From assembly GCF_028618515.1 (NCBI RefSeq), contig NZ_JAQITB010000009.1:18609-82608 (forward strand): DNA of 64,000 bases. The letters run 5' to 3'. The stretch comes from Bartonella sp. ML69XJBT. GTDB lineage: Bacteria; Pseudomonadota; Alphaproteobacteria; Rhizobiales; Rhizobiaceae. The position numbers were made by a program, and so were the translations under genes. The notes under the pieces are model-generated. The model was not told where the DNA came from, made no database searches, and saw only the letters and a list, made by a program, of their open reading frames with translations. This document shows, one piece after another, positions 40,942 to 51,264 of this stretch (the stretch's first letter is position 1; every line of letters starts with the position of its first letter).

Positions 40942-41727
40942 TTAATGTCCTGGATGAACTGCATCATTAAGATACATACAAGTTAAAACCGTAAAGACAT
41001 AAGCTTGAAGAAATGCAACTAAAAATTCAAGAGCAGTAATCGCTACGGTCATAATAAGCGGTAAAATTGAACCACCAATGCCTACGATTCCTACCCCAAC
41101 CATTGAAACGACAAAACCTGAAAATACTTTGAGGGTAATATGACCAGCAAGCATATTAGCAAAAAGACGAAGTGAAAGACTGATGGGACGAGAGAGAAAA
41201 GAAATAACCTCAATCATCGTCACAAGAGGTAAAATCATAACAGGGACACCACTGGGAACAAATAGCTTCAAAAAACCAATCCCATGTTTATAAAAACCAT
41301 AACTTATCACCGTCAAAATAACCAACATCGCCAATGCAAACGTGATCATAATCTGAGAAGTAACCGTATAAAAATAAGGGAAAAGACCAATAAAATTAGC
41401 AACCAAAATAAAACTAAACAAGGAGAAAACCAAAGGAAAAAACTGCATTCCCTGCACTCCAGATGATTCTCGCAAAGTTGACGCTACAAACTCATACGCC
41501 ATTTCTGAAAGAGACTGCATTCGTGTTGGAACTAATCCACGACTTGATGATGATATGAAAAGAAAAACTGACGTTACAACAACTGTCGCCACTATAAAAA
41601 GTGATACATTTGTAAATGAAAAATCCATATTTCCTATGGAAATCTTAATCAGTTGTGAAACCTCAAACTGATGAATAGGATCTGGAGCGTGCGATGTCAC
41701 TTCAACCTCATTTATCGGACCTTTCAT
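40942..41727 (-). CDS. atpB: F0F1 ATP synthase subunit a
   Basis: Subunit a forms the proton half-channels. The 261-aa product is highly hydrophobic and carries the essential Arg in [13 protein letters not shown], plus the late [17 protein letters not shown] helix. Its start overlaps the end of atpI by 20 bp, which fits coupled translation. Confidence 0.96.
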   Translation of the reverse strand: MKGPINEVEVTSHAPDPIHQFEVSQLIKISIGNMDFSFTNVSLFIVATVVVTSVFLFISSSSRGLVPTRMQSLSEMAYEFVASTLRESSGVQGMQFFPLVFSLFSFILVANFIGLFPYFYTVTSQIMITFALAMLVILTVISYGFYKHGIGFLKLFVPSGVPVMILPLVTMIEVISFLSRPISLSLRLFANMLAGHITLKVFSGFVVSMVGVGIVGIGGSILPLIMTVAITALEFLVAFLQAYVFTVLTCMYLNDAVHPGH

Positions 41728-42133
41728 TGGTCCCTTTGTCTTGGCGCAATACGCCTTTTTTCTCTAATTGACTGGAAGCGATATAGCCCACAGACCGAAG
41801 AATATTCAATACACCAGCAGCAAATCCAAGAAAAAGAAAAAACACCAACCCCCATGGTAATGAACCTGCTATCTTATCAAATCCCAACCCCAAAACAACA
41901 CCTACAACAATACTTGCCAAAAACTCACTGGAAAGCTTAACTGCACGTGCAATCCCACCGTTTTTTTCTTCTCTCCCATCCTTCTCTTCCCGCTTCTTTA
42001 ATGCCTGTTTACGCATTAAAGCTAAACCTAACTTATGACTACGACATTCCAAATCCTCTGAATGAAAACAGTCTCCTTGCTTTTTTCCTTCAGCTCTCTC
42101 TCTTGGCATAACGGGTTCACCGTCCTTTGCCAT
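41708..42133 (-). CDS. atpI: ATP synthase protein I
   Basis: AtpI assists assembly of the c ring. The product of about 141 aa has a long charged N-terminal region (residues 1-60, rich in Lys, Arg and Glu) and two C-terminal helices ([20 protein letters not shown] and [20 protein letters not shown]). AAGGAG lies six bases before the ATG at 42133; the preceding ATG at 42136 is closer. It heads the F0 operon. The F1 genes are not in this window. Confidence 0.9.
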   Translation of the reverse strand: MAKDGEPVMPRERAEGKKQGDCFHSEDLECRSHKLGLALMRKQALKKREEKDGREEKNGGIARAVKLSSEFLASIVVGVVLGLGFDKIAGSLPWGLVFFLFLGFAAGVLNILRSVGYIASSQLEKKGVLRQDKGTNERSDK

Positions 42134-43232
42134 CATCAGCTCCTTCGTTAAAAAGCAGAGTCAAAACATACTTTACAAAACCTTGGGCATCATATTGTTC
42201 GCGAATTTATTCGTCAAGATGCTAAAAGAAATCTATCACAATTTATCGCAATAAATAATATGCCTTCCAATTTTACAAATTTCAATCACTGATATATCTT
42301 AAAATAATCATCTCTCATCTGCAAATAATACAGTGCTCTCTCACCCTAATGCACACTCTCTCCTTATAACACAACTCTAAAACATATTGAAAAAATATCT
42401 TTATTGTATATCTCATCCATCATGAGTAAATAATATATGGTTCTCATGAGAGCTTTTTTATCTTAAAATATAATCTTCAGACTCTGATTTATGGATTGTT
42501 CTATAAAGAGAATTTTAGATATAACTAATACAATTTTTCACAACTGTAAGCGCTTTCTTGATCGTCTCTTCACTGTTGAATATTGATAAACTAGGAAATA
42601 GCTTTGCTTTTTATTTGAATAAACCACTGTAAATTTGCTTTTCTGTCCCATAATGCTAAATGTTTAGCAATTTTCTTTACACAAAACAGCATTGTTATGC
42701 GTTTTTTCCCAAAACGATTTTGTTTCATATATTGCTTCTTCTCACAACCTCTCCATAAACAATTTTCTTTTTTCTGGGCAAGAGAAGTTGAAATAGCCGA
42801 ATATTATGATATTCACTATCATAATACATTATTTTGAACTTTTCCCCACCAAAACACGAGGGCTTCTCTCAGAGCCTCTCTGTAAACAATCTGAATTTTC
42901 TCGAAGGTAGCCTTACTGTTGACCCCCATAATGTTTCATCTCATAAACACTTTGGACAGACTCTACTCTGAATATTCGCCATACAATTCATAAAAACACC
43001 CCATATGTACAGTTTTATATGCCTCATATCACTATGCTAAAGAATGACGTTTACGCTACAACAAAATGAAGCAATCTCTTGCTCAATAAAGAGCTGTTTT
43101 CTCTTTTATTAAAAATAACGCTATTATCTATTGAATTGATCAATTCAATCTTGAGAATAATACATTATATTTGTGAAATAAGCTGACTTTTCAATGCATT
43201 ATTCAACAGACCTTCACTTACTCAAAGAAGAA
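42134..43232. other. 1.1-kb gene-free region upstream of atpI
   Basis: The AT-rich spacer between der and the ATP synthase operon should contain the atp promoter. I could not place one confidently. The only structure I see is a copy of the ~190-bp repeat at about 42870-43035. Short open frames show no protein-like pattern. Confidence 0.5.
42870..43035. repeat. Dispersed ~190-bp repeat, copy 2
   Basis: Pairs with 38755-38945. GAGCCTCTCTGTAAACAAT is near 42885-42903, then CTCATAAACACTTTGGACAG and ACTCTACTCTGAATATTCGCC, then TTTTATATGCCTCATATCAC. The copies are diverged but keep the same block order. Confidence 0.5.
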
Positions 43233-44660
43233 TTATTTCTTTCTGGAACGTACTGCAAAAGGATTATCAGATGCTCGTAATGATATGCGAATTGGTACAC
43301 CAGGCATATCAAACGTATCACGCAATCCATTGGACAGATAACGTAAATACGATTGAGGCATTACTTTTGGTCGCGAACAAGAAATCACAAACCCAGGGGG
43401 ACGTGTCTTAACCTGTGTTATATATTTAACTTTAAGTCGACGCCCCGAAATTGCCGGTGGAGGATGATGCGCAACAACAGTTTCAAGCCATCGATTCAAT
43501 TTGCCCGTGGAAATACGGCGATTCCATACACGGTGCATCATCATGATATTTTCCATCAGTTTATCAATTCCCTGACCGTATTGGCCTGATAAAGGGACAG
43601 CTCTTAAACCACGAACCTGTGGGAGAAGGCGGCTACATTTTTCATGCAAATCAATCAATGTTTCCTGACTATTCTCTACAAGATCCCACTTATTAAAAGC
43701 AATAAGCGGAACGCGTCCTTCACGAATCACAAGATCAGCAATTTGCAAATCTTGCTTTTCAAAAGGTATCGTTGCATCAAAAACAATTACCACAACCTCT
43801 GCAAAACGAATGGCACGTAAAGTATCCGCAACAGAAAGTTTTTCTAATTTTTCTTGAATTTTTGACTTTCGACGCAGACCTGCAGTATCAAAAAGTTTAA
43901 TATGTCGACCGCGCCATTGCCAATCTACCGAAATAGAATCGCGCGTAAGTCCCGCTTCTGGTCCTGTTAATAATCGTTCTTGTTTCAACATGCTATTGAT
44001 GAGAGTTGATTTTCCTGTATTGGGACGCCCTGCAATTGCAATCCGAATGGGCTTATTTTCATCGTAAACACACTCCTCTTCTTGCAAATCTTCCACATCA
44101 TCACCAACAGATGCAGGCTCTACAGCAATAGTCTCTCCTTTGTGTTCTCTTTCAAAAGCACGCGCTCTACCAATAGCATCTATAATTGCATCACGAAGAT
44201 CTGTAAGCCCCAAACCATGTTCAGCAGATATTGGACAAGGCTCTCCAAACCCTAATGACCACGCTTCATACTCTCCTCCTTTTGCCGCTTTCGACTCAGA
44301 CTTATTGGCAACAAGCACAATTGGTTTTCCTGACTTGCGTATCAGCGAAGCAAAATTTAAATCACTTGGTGTTACTCCGCTTTTCGCATCAAACATAAAT
44401 AAAATAAGATCTGCTTCATCAATAGCTACTTTTGTTTGAGAACGCATACGCCCCTCAAGGGTATGATCAGCTGCCTCTTCCAAACCGGCTGTATCAATCA
44501 CATCAAAACGCAAATCTTGAAGTTTTGCCGCATGAATACGCCGATCACGTGTAACGCCCGGCTTATCATCAACCAACGCTAATTTTTGCCCAACTAACCG
44601 GTTAAAAAGTGTTGATTTCCCAACATTGGGGCGCCCAACGATAGCAATGGTAAGGGACAT
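43233..44660 (-). CDS. der: Ribosome biogenesis GTPase Der (EngA)
   Basis: Der has two GTPase domains and acts in 50S subunit assembly. Both P loops are present: [15 protein letters not shown] near the start and [15 protein letters not shown] in the middle. Both G3 motifs ([16 protein letters not shown]) and both NKxD-type motifs (ANKSESKA, a variant, and FNKWDLV) are visible. A KH-like C-terminal domain ends the protein. The ATG at 44660 has AAGGA upstream and follows the YfgM-like gene stop by 4 bp; a longer frame to 44705 is open but unlikely. The first domain has NKSE in place of NKxD. Confidence 0.95.
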   Translation of the reverse strand: MSLTIAIVGRPNVGKSTLFNRLVGQKLALVDDKPGVTRDRRIHAAKLQDLRFDVIDTAGLEEAADHTLEGRMRSQTKVAIDEADLILFMFDAKSGVTPSDLNFASLIRKSGKPIVLVANKSESKAAKGGEYEAWSLGFGEPCPISAEHGLGLTDLRDAIIDAIGRARAFEREHKGETIAVEPASVGDDVEDLQEEECVYDENKPIRIAIAGRPNTGKSTLINSMLKQERLLTGPEAGLTRDSISVDWQWRGRHIKLFDTAGLRRKSKIQEKLEKLSVADTLRAIRFAEVVVIVFDATIPFEKQDLQIADLVIREGRVPLIAFNKWDLVENSQETLIDLHEKCSRLLPQVRGLRAVPLSGQYGQGIDKLMENIMMMHRVWNRRISTGKLNRWLETVVAHHPPPAISGRRLKVKYITQVKTRPPGFVISCSRPKVMPQSYLRYLSNGLRDTFDMPGVPIRISLRASDNPFAVRSRKK

Positions 44661-44664
44661 AGAT

Positions 44665-45336
44665 TTATTCCTTATTTGCTTTGCCCTCAGCTTGCATAAG
44701 CTCAAGCATAATTCGAGCCCGATCTATTACTTTTGATCTCAGCACACCTTCTGTAGAAATTTTCCGAAAATAATCAGCTGCTTCATCCATCTTACCTGCT
44801 TTATATGCTGCTAAACCTAAAGCCTCTCTTGCTAACATACGCATAGGATCAATATCATTTGCCATCTCTTTGACACGCTTTTTGACATCATCGAAGGTTC
44901 CTGTATCAACCAAAATATAGGCAGCACGAATTCTTGCAACTTGCCGCAAAATTTGCGGTGCTTTTTCATCAGCAGCAACGGAATCAAAAGCCTCTACCGA
45001 TTTAACAACATCACCTTGTTCCATAAATAAAGAGGCTTCATGCAAACGAGCAAGAAAAGGATATCCTCCAAAATGAGAGACTTTAACATCTTCCAATTGC
45101 TTTAGCGCCTCATCAAATTGACGTTTATCCGCAAAATCAAAGCTTTTCACAAATGCATCACCAATAGAACCGGCTTTTTTTATCTGCTCATGATGATAAA
45201 CTTGATAAGCAATTATCATGAATATAAAAAGAACAACTGCCCCAATAATTGAAAAACCATAACGCCTCCAAAAAGCAAGAGCCTTTTCCTGACGAAATTC
45301 TGCATTAACTTCAGCAATAAAACTATCATACGACAT
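44665..45336 (-). CDS. YfgM-like membrane-anchored TPR protein
   Basis: The 223-aa product has a short cytoplasmic N-terminus, one membrane helix ([21 protein letters not shown]) and a helical TPR-like tail ([44 protein letters not shown]). This is the layout of YfgM/DUF2133 proteins, which assist envelope protein quality control. It lies just upstream of der, as in many proteobacteria. The bamB gene often found between them is absent here. Confidence 0.85.
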   Translation of the reverse strand: MSYDSFIAEVNAEFRQEKALAFWRRYGFSIIGAVVLFIFMIIAYQVYHHEQIKKAGSIGDAFVKSFDFADKRQFDEALKQLEDVKVSHFGGYPFLARLHEASLFMEQGDVVKSVEAFDSVAADEKAPQILRQVARIRAAYILVDTGTFDDVKKRVKEMANDIDPMRMLAREALGLAAYKAGKMDEAADYFRKISTEGVLRSKVIDRARIMLELMQAEGKANKE

Positions 45337-45917
45337 GTATCATACCTTGGAAAAATTACTTTCTTGTGCTTTTACGCATAAATGAACAAAGATGGTAGCC
45401 CTTATTAACTAAAAATTTTAAATTTTCTCATCCATGTGTTTCAAATCAACATCTATTCGAATCGCTTGGACTTTTGCAATGGCATCAACAAAAAATGATA
45501 TAACTGCCTTTTGGTTCATATTGCGTTTTTTACCTCTTTAAATTTTGAGAGAAATGATCATTGCCTTAAGATCTATCATGTCACCATCGCCCCTTCTATC
45601 AAGAGTTCTTTATATTCCCCTTCCCCCTGTATGTATGGCAGCCATTTTTTAAACTTTAAAACAATAGTTGTATTACATTCTTTTAAATTTTCGCTTGTAA
45701 AATGATAATGGGAAGGCAATTCTTTTAAAAATTCTTGAACAAAAAGCTATTGTTTTATTGTCATGATTGAAAATACCTATAATCCGATCAATAAATGCTG
45801 GAGCTTCGTGAAAGATGAATAAAAATCTCAATCTTAAGCAAAACTCTTTGTATATATAATATCTCTTCACTCCTTGACAAACTTTTGTACCTGATACCTA
45901 CAGTTTCTAAAAGCATT
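45337..45917. other. 581-bp spacer with no clear gene
   Basis: AT-rich sequence between the SLC13 permease gene and the YfgM-like gene, both on minus. A 33-codon minus-strand frame at 45418-45519 (MNQKAVISFFVDAIAKVQAI...) reads protein-like but lacks a well-placed ribosome-binding site, so it may be a gene remnant. Nothing else is recognisable. Confidence 0.4.
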
Positions 45918-47699
45918 TCATTGTAATGGCCAAATCCACATGAGCATTGGAACAGCAACAATAACTACCAATACTGCTAGTGGTGCACCAAAGCGTGGAT
46001 AATCACTAAAACGGTATCCCCCTGGAGCCATTACCAACATATTACTTTGATGTCCAATAGGTGTAAGAAACTCACACCCTGCACCAATGGCAACTGCCAT
46101 AAGAAAAGCTTCCGGCTTATAATGAAGAGAATGGGCAAAACTTGATGCAATTGGTGCTACCATCATGACTGTCGCTGCATTATTCAAAAATGGCGTTACT
46201 AACATGGCTGTAACCAGCATCAGTGCTAAAGCACCAGATGGTGGTAAAAATACCGCCAATTCACTCAGCCATTGTCCTATAAGATCTGTACATCCTGTCT
46301 TCTCTAGCGCCTCACTAACTGGAATAAGAGTTGCTAATAAAACTAATATTTGGCCATCTAATGCTTGATACAAATCACGGGCTGGTAAAACGCGAAAAAT
46401 AACCATTGCTGCAGCAGCAGAAAAAAAAGCAAAGGCAACAGGAACAATATGAAAAGCCGTAAAAATGATCGCTATAAATAAAATAGCCAAAGAGATGAAA
46501 CCATGTCGTAAATTACCGAACACAATATTACGTTTGGCTAAGGGCAAACATTTCAATTCCCGTAACAAATTTGGAATAATCATATCTTGCCCTTGCAAAA
46601 CAATTACATCACCAAGATGAAAAACAATATCACCAAGCCTTCCCCGTATCCTTTCATGCTGACGACTTAAGGCAAGAAAATTGACATTATAGCGATCAAA
46701 GAGTGAAAACTCTTTTGCACTGATACCAATAAGAGGCGAATTATGTGTAACAACGGCCTCAATAATATCGATGTCACTGTCTTTATCACCCGTAGGAAGA
46801 GTTCTATCCGTAGAAAATTCTAAACGAGCAGAATTCATTACACTATCTAATCCTGTATGCGAACCTTCCAGCAAAACAATATCGTTTTCAGACAAAACAA
46901 AATCTGGTAGAGGTGAAATAGACACCTTGTTTCTGATGATTTGAAGCACCATAACATCACCACCTGATGGCTTCACCAAATCAACAATGGTTTTTCCTAC
47001 AATCGGTGAATTTGTTGGAATATGTACTTCTGAAACATAGTTACGAATATCAATAGCATCATCAAACGATACACCTGAACGGACACGAACAGGTAAACGC
47101 CAAGAAAAAAACACCACGTATAATACTCCAGCAGTAGCAACAGCTGCACCAACCGGCGTAAAATCAAACATGGTAAAAGGAGCCCCCGTTAAACGCTCTT
47201 GCATCGCTGAAATAACAACGTTGGGAGAAGTTCCTATCTGTGTCATAAGACCGCCCAACAAAGAACCAAATGCCATAGGCATCAAAAAAACAGAGGGCGA
47301 AACCTGAGAACGACGAGCAAATTGAAAAGCAATCGGAAGCATGATAGCTAAAGCACCAATGTTTTTCACAAACATTGACAAAAACACCACGGAAATAACC
47401 AAAAAAGCCAACTGAAAGCGCACTGATTTTACATCTGGCCATATCCGTTGGATAATAAATTCCATGATACCAGAACGCGATATAGCCGTACTGACAACAA
47501 ATACACTTCCCACGATCATAACAATATCATTACTGAAACCGCTAAATGCCTCCTTCGGACTGACAAGTCCAACAGTACAGGCAATCAATAAGGTACAAAT
47601 AGCAACAAGATCATAACGGAATCTATCCCAAATAAAAACAACCATCATGAATCCAATGATAGTAAACGCCATTATTTGATCTTCTGTCATGATACCCAT
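45918..47699 (-). CDS. SLC13 family anion permease with TrkA-C domains
   Basis: The 593-aa inner-membrane transporter has about ten hydrophobic segments split by a soluble middle region. N-terminal features include KEAFSGFSNDIVMIVGSVFVVSTAI and MTQIGTSPNVVIS, with C-terminal TPFLNNAATVMMVAPIA and TPIGHQSNMLVMAPGGY. These are the two SNT-like motifs of the DASS/SLC13 fold. The middle part (about residues 205-395) holds two RCK/TrkA-C-like domains. Family substrates include sulfate and dicarboxylates; which applies here cannot be read. GGGGAAAG precedes the ATG. Confidence 0.9.
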   Translation of the reverse strand: MGIMTEDQIMAFTIIGFMMVVFIWDRFRYDLVAICTLLIACTVGLVSPKEAFSGFSNDIVMIVGSVFVVSTAISRSGIMEFIIQRIWPDVKSVRFQLAFLVISVVFLSMFVKNIGALAIMLPIAFQFARRSQVSPSVFLMPMAFGSLLGGLMTQIGTSPNVVISAMQERLTGAPFTMFDFTPVGAAVATAGVLYVVFFSWRLPVRVRSGVSFDDAIDIRNYVSEVHIPTNSPIVGKTIVDLVKPSGGDVMVLQIIRNKVSISPLPDFVLSENDIVLLEGSHTGLDSVMNSARLEFSTDRTLPTGDKDSDIDIIEAVVTHNSPLIGISAKEFSLFDRYNVNFLALSRQHERIRGRLGDIVFHLGDVIVLQGQDMIIPNLLRELKCLPLAKRNIVFGNLRHGFISLAILFIAIIFTAFHIVPVAFAFFSAAAAMVIFRVLPARDLYQALDGQILVLLATLIPVSEALEKTGCTDLIGQWLSELAVFLPPSGALALMLVTAMLVTPFLNNAATVMMVAPIASSFAHSLHYKPEAFLMAVAIGAGCEFLTPIGHQSNMLVMAPGGYRFSDYPRFGAPLAVLVVIVAVPMLMWIWPLQ

Positions 47700-47901
47700 C
47701 TTTCCCCTTTAGATTTCAATAAATAATAACATATGTTTTATTTTTTAACTTTCCCTATAAATAGCAGCAAGATAAAAGCTTACATGAGAAAACTTTTAAA
47801 TATTTTAATGATAAACATAATCGTAATCGACAGAGACTTTCTTCTTCTTATGAAATGATTTTTTATAAAATATTGAAATTAAAGAAATTTGGTGACATCT
47901 G

Positions 47902-48039
47902 ATGAAAGCATATTGCCAAAAAGATGAGAATGATTCTACATGTACAAAGCGGGTGGAGGGAGATAACTGTTCGGTGCATACTCTATCTGAACCTTTGTCC
48001 TCGCTTAAAGGAACTTGTCTATATTCTCACATACAATGA
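47902..48039 (+). CDS. Possible 45-aa upstream small ORF overlapping the next gene's first ATG
   Basis: ATG 47902 opens a 45-codon frame with four cysteines (YCQKDEN, STCTKR, DNCSVH, GTCLYS). Its TGA overlaps the ATG at 48036 as ATGA. The gene itself more likely starts at 48057. The ribosome-binding site is poor. It could be a leader peptide or chance; I see no homology. Confidence 0.25.
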   Translation: MKAYCQKDENDSTCTKRVEGDNCSVHTLSEPLSSLKGTCLYSHIQ

Positions 48040-48056
48040 TAAAAGCGAAAGAAGAA

Positions 48057-49751
48057 ATGATGGTTAATCTTAATAGTGAGTATCACAGTAATCTAAGATA
48101 TTGGCTAACTTGTATTATTGGTTTTTTTACTGTCCTAGCAATTATAATTGTTGGTGGTTTTTATATGGCAAAACCCTATCTTAATAATTTTGTGAAACAA
48201 GAAATAGCCCGCCGTTCTATAAAAGCGGAAACATCCGATGTTAGTATCATAGGTAAAGTCAACTTAACAAATGTTACACTCCCGACCCCTGCTGGCACAT
48301 CACTTAAAATTGGTGCTCTTTCTGCTCGTCCTCCTATTTCTTTTATCCCTGGCGCTTTTACATTCTATAATGTTGATTTGACGTATCATGATATTCATGT
48401 GAAAATTCCCCAAATTTCTCTCAATGGTGTCTTTCTAAAGGAAAAAGATAGTACAATCACATCGCGCCTTTTGCAATCAATTATGCGGATTGAACTTTCC
48501 TCAATCGTTGCTCCGGATATACAGCTTTCTGTGAACAATACCCATCAAAATGTTGAAAAATTTGAAATGAAGAATTTTCAGCTTTCTGATTTAAAAAATG
48601 GTCATATTCGCTCTATTGGCTTTAAAAACATGGACTTAACAACGATAGCAGTAAATGGTGCTAAACAGATGTCTCTTGTCGCTAAAAGTGATGCAATAAA
48701 AGCCCATGACATTGATATTAATTACGCATATTCCATTATTCTGGGGGAAAACAACGTTCTCAATCAAGGAAAAACCATTACTGGCGCCATTTCTTTGAAT
48801 AATATAAGAGTTGATCTTTTTCAAGAAACAGAAAAAAATGCTTCTTTCTTGCTCGGACAATTTAAAACATCTGGTCTCAAAATGAAGCCGCTTAAACAAA
48901 CGCCTGAAAAATTGATTAAAGCTTATCTTAACGCCAGAAAAGAAAATAATCAGGACGCTGAAAAAACAGCACGAAATGGTATCCTTCTCAATACACTGCT
49001 CGCTATTACCTCAGCTGATGCAGAAGTGAATAATCTCGCCATTGATATACCACAGTTGAAAGCAACGCTTGAATCATTCCAATTCAAACCAAGCCTGTGG
49101 AAGCAACCTATACCGAAAAAACTTCTTCTTTCTCTTAATAACTTTTCAGTTTTACCTAAAAAAATAGAAAAAAAAGACTTAGATTTACTCAAAAAAATAA
49201 ACCTTGAACGTTTTGATCTTTCAGGAAAACTAGATATTTCTTATGATGAAAAAAAACGTATGCTTTCTCTTAATGCAATGTCTTTCAACATCAAAAATAT
49301 TGGATCTGGAAAAATAACCGCAAAGGTTGTTGATGTTGATGAAAAACTTTTTTCTGCCCAAAAAGATTTTATGATCGCTGCTTCTCAAAATCTTGGTCTT
49401 ACCGATATTGACATCAGCTATACGGATGCTGGTTTTATTGATAAGCTTTTTTCTTATCTTGCACAAAATCTTAGTGACACAAAACATGATCTTAAAAAAG
49501 AACTCTATGATAACTTCTATCTGATGATGACACAAACTCCAAAACTACTGCTAAAAAGTCATGACGAAGCGGAAAAGATTTCAAAGGCTTTTGGCGAGTT
49601 TGCTGAAAATCCTCAAACCTTGGTTGTCAAAATTAGAGCAAAAGACAACAAGGGACTTACAATAAATGATCTTGAATCTGCCTTACAAAATGATTTGTCC
49701 ACAGTTTTGAACAAAGTACATCTCTCCGTAAAGAATGAAGCATTACCTTAA
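48057..49751 (+). CDS. Membrane-anchored protein of unknown function (AsmA/DUF-like layout)
   Basis: The product of about 564 aa has one N-terminal helix (LTCIIGFFTVLAIIIVGGFYM) and then a long periplasmic part rich in beta-forming stretches (SDVSIIGKVNLTNVTLPTPAG, DVSFNIKNIGSGKITAKVVD-like). That layout resembles AsmA-like or DUF2125-like anchored proteins of Rhizobiales, but I do not recognise a specific family. The ATG at 48057 follows AAAGAAG; ATGs at 48036 and 48060 and a TTG at 48015 are also in frame. nhaA follows on the same strand. Substrate and partners are unknown. Confidence 0.75.
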   Translation: MMVNLNSEYHSNLRYWLTCIIGFFTVLAIIIVGGFYMAKPYLNNFVKQEIARRSIKAETSDVSIIGKVNLTNVTLPTPAGTSLKIGALSARPPISFIPGAFTFYNVDLTYHDIHVKIPQISLNGVFLKEKDSTITSRLLQSIMRIELSSIVAPDIQLSVNNTHQNVEKFEMKNFQLSDLKNGHIRSIGFKNMDLTTIAVNGAKQMSLVAKSDAIKAHDIDINYAYSIILGENNVLNQGKTITGAISLNNIRVDLFQETEKNASFLLGQFKTSGLKMKPLKQTPEKLIKAYLNARKENNQDAEKTARNGILLNTLLAITSADAEVNNLAIDIPQLKATLESFQFKPSLWKQPIPKKLLLSLNNFSVLPKKIEKKDLDLLKKINLERFDLSGKLDISYDEKKRMLSLNAMSFNIKNIGSGKITAKVVDVDEKLFSAQKDFMIAASQNLGLTDIDISYTDAGFIDKLFSYLAQNLSDTKHDLKKELYDNFYLMMTQTPKLLLKSHDEAEKISKAFGEFAENPQTLVVKIRAKDNKGLTINDLESALQNDLSTVLNKVHLSVKNEALP

Positions 49752-49822
49752 AAGCCATGTTTTAGCATTCAGCATGATGTTGTTGTCTATAATTTAAAAG
49801 CTTTATTCCTCTTTTTTCTTTT

Positions 49823-49847
49823 GTATGATACAAAAAAAGTGTCATAC
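49823..49847. promoter_or_regulatory. Hairpin in the nhaA upstream region
   Basis: GTATGATAC (49823-49831) pairs with GTGTCATAC (49839-49847), 9 bp with one G-U, around a 7-A loop. It lies 55 bp before the nhaA start and about 70 bp after the preceding stop. It may end the upstream transcript or sit in the nhaA leader. Confidence 0.35.
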
Positions 49848-49902
49848 GGAGTGGCTTGTGCAAAATATATATTTGTGAAATTGCTGATAGTTGGAGTTGT
49901 TC

Positions 49903-51264
49903 ATGTCTGATTTATCTTCAAATCGCCTACCCAATCGTGCTTCTCGTGTTACCAACCAAGCACTTTCCGCTATCGAGCGTTTTCTCCATATTGAAGCTCT
50001 CAGCGGTATTGTCCTTTTATTAGCTGCTGCTGCTGCACTCATTTTTGCCAATTCTCAATATGCGTCTCTTTATGAATCTTTTTGGCATACACCTTTTGGC
50101 TTTAACTTTGGCCATTTCTCCCTCTCATGGGATTTGCATTTCTGGGTTAATGATGCCCTTATGACTATTTTCTTTCTCGTCGCAGGAATGGAAATTCGAC
50201 GTGAAATTCATGAAGGTGCTCTTGCCGACTTTAAACAAGCAGTACTACCAATCGTTGCAGCAATAGGTGGAGTTTGTCTTCCAGCAATTATTTATTTTAG
50301 CTTCAACTTTAATGAGGGACATACGAATGGTTGGGCTGTGCCAACAGCAACAGATATTGCCTTTGCGCTAGGCATTCTGGCTCTCCTTGGCAAAAGAATT
50401 CCTTCTAATCTTCATATTATCCTCTTATCTTTAGCAATTATTGATGATATCATTGCAGTTCTCATTATTGCTTTCTTCTACTCAACAAATATTGACCCTA
50501 GTGGACTTATTATTGCCGCAGCAGGTATTGCTTTAGTTTTCTTTTTTCAATGGATTGGCCTTGCATCAGCATGGCTTTACATTCTGCCTGGTGCAATCAT
50601 CTGGTGGGGGTTAATGGCAACAGGTGTTCATCCATCCCTTGCCGGCGTGATTTTAGGCATGATGACCCCTGTTTTTCCTACTCGTACTCTTGTAGCACCG
50701 CTCACCATGTTGAGCAACGCAATGCAAGTTCTTCAAGAAAAAAATACCAAAACAGATCTACATCATATTTCAACTGCATTGAAAAAAATGCGTAAAGGAC
50801 AACGCGATATGATCGCGCCAGTAATACGTGTTCAAAAAGCATTGCATCCATGGGTTGCCTACGGCGTTATGCCAATTTTTGCCTTTGCAAATGCTGGTGT
50901 TAGTTTTGCAAATTTTGATCTTTCTTCTCATGAATCGTTGTTCATTGTGCTTGGTGTTGTGATTGGTCTGTTTGTGGGTAAACCTTGTGGTATTATTGCT
51001 GCTAGTTATCTCGCAGTGAAATCAGGATTATGTCGCCTGCCTCCTCAGATGACGTGGACAGGCCTTTTACTCATTGGCTTTTTAGCAGGAATTGGCTTTA
51101 CAATGTCTATTTTCGTTTCAATGCTTGCTTTTAAGGATATTATCCTGCTTGATTCTGCAAAAATTGGTGTCCTTTGTGGGTCTGGTTTATCAGCTCTGGC
51201 TGGTCTTGGATATGGATTCATTTATATCAAGCGCAATAAAAAAGCTCTTCATAGTTCTCAGTAA
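49903..51264 (+). CDS. nhaA: Na+/H+ antiporter NhaA
   Basis: NhaA exports sodium in exchange for protons at the inner membrane. The product of about 453 aa has a dozen hydrophobic segments. The ion-site pair is in AIIDDIIAVLIIAFFY. The AVPTATDIAFALGILALLGKRIP block and the late FANAGVSF and GLLLIGFLAGIGFTMSIFVS helices are intact. TGGAG seven bases upstream supports the ATG at 49903. Confidence 0.95.
   Translation: MSDLSSNRLPNRASRVTNQALSAIERFLHIEALSGIVLLLAAAAALIFANSQYASLYESFWHTPFGFNFGHFSLSWDLHFWVNDALMTIFFLVAGMEIRREIHEGALADFKQAVLPIVAAIGGVCLPAIIYFSFNFNEGHTNGWAVPTATDIAFALGILALLGKRIPSNLHIILLSLAIIDDIIAVLIIAFFYSTNIDPSGLIIAAAGIALVFFFQWIGLASAWLYILPGAIIWWGLMATGVHPSLAGVILGMMTPVFPTRTLVAPLTMLSNAMQVLQEKNTKTDLHHISTALKKMRKGQRDMIAPVIRVQKALHPWVAYGVMPIFAFANAGVSFANFDLSSHESLFIVLGVVIGLFVGKPCGIIAASYLAVKSGLCRLPPQMTWTGLLLIGFLAGIGFTMSIFVSMLAFKDIILLDSAKIGVLCGSGLSALAGLGYGFIYIKRNKKALHSSQ

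Noticed and set aside
45418..45519. 33-codon minus-strand frame MNQKAVISFFVDAIAKVQAI...
   Set aside because: The sequence reads protein-like, but the possible AGAGG site is too far from the ATG and no family is recognised; noted only as a possible remnant.
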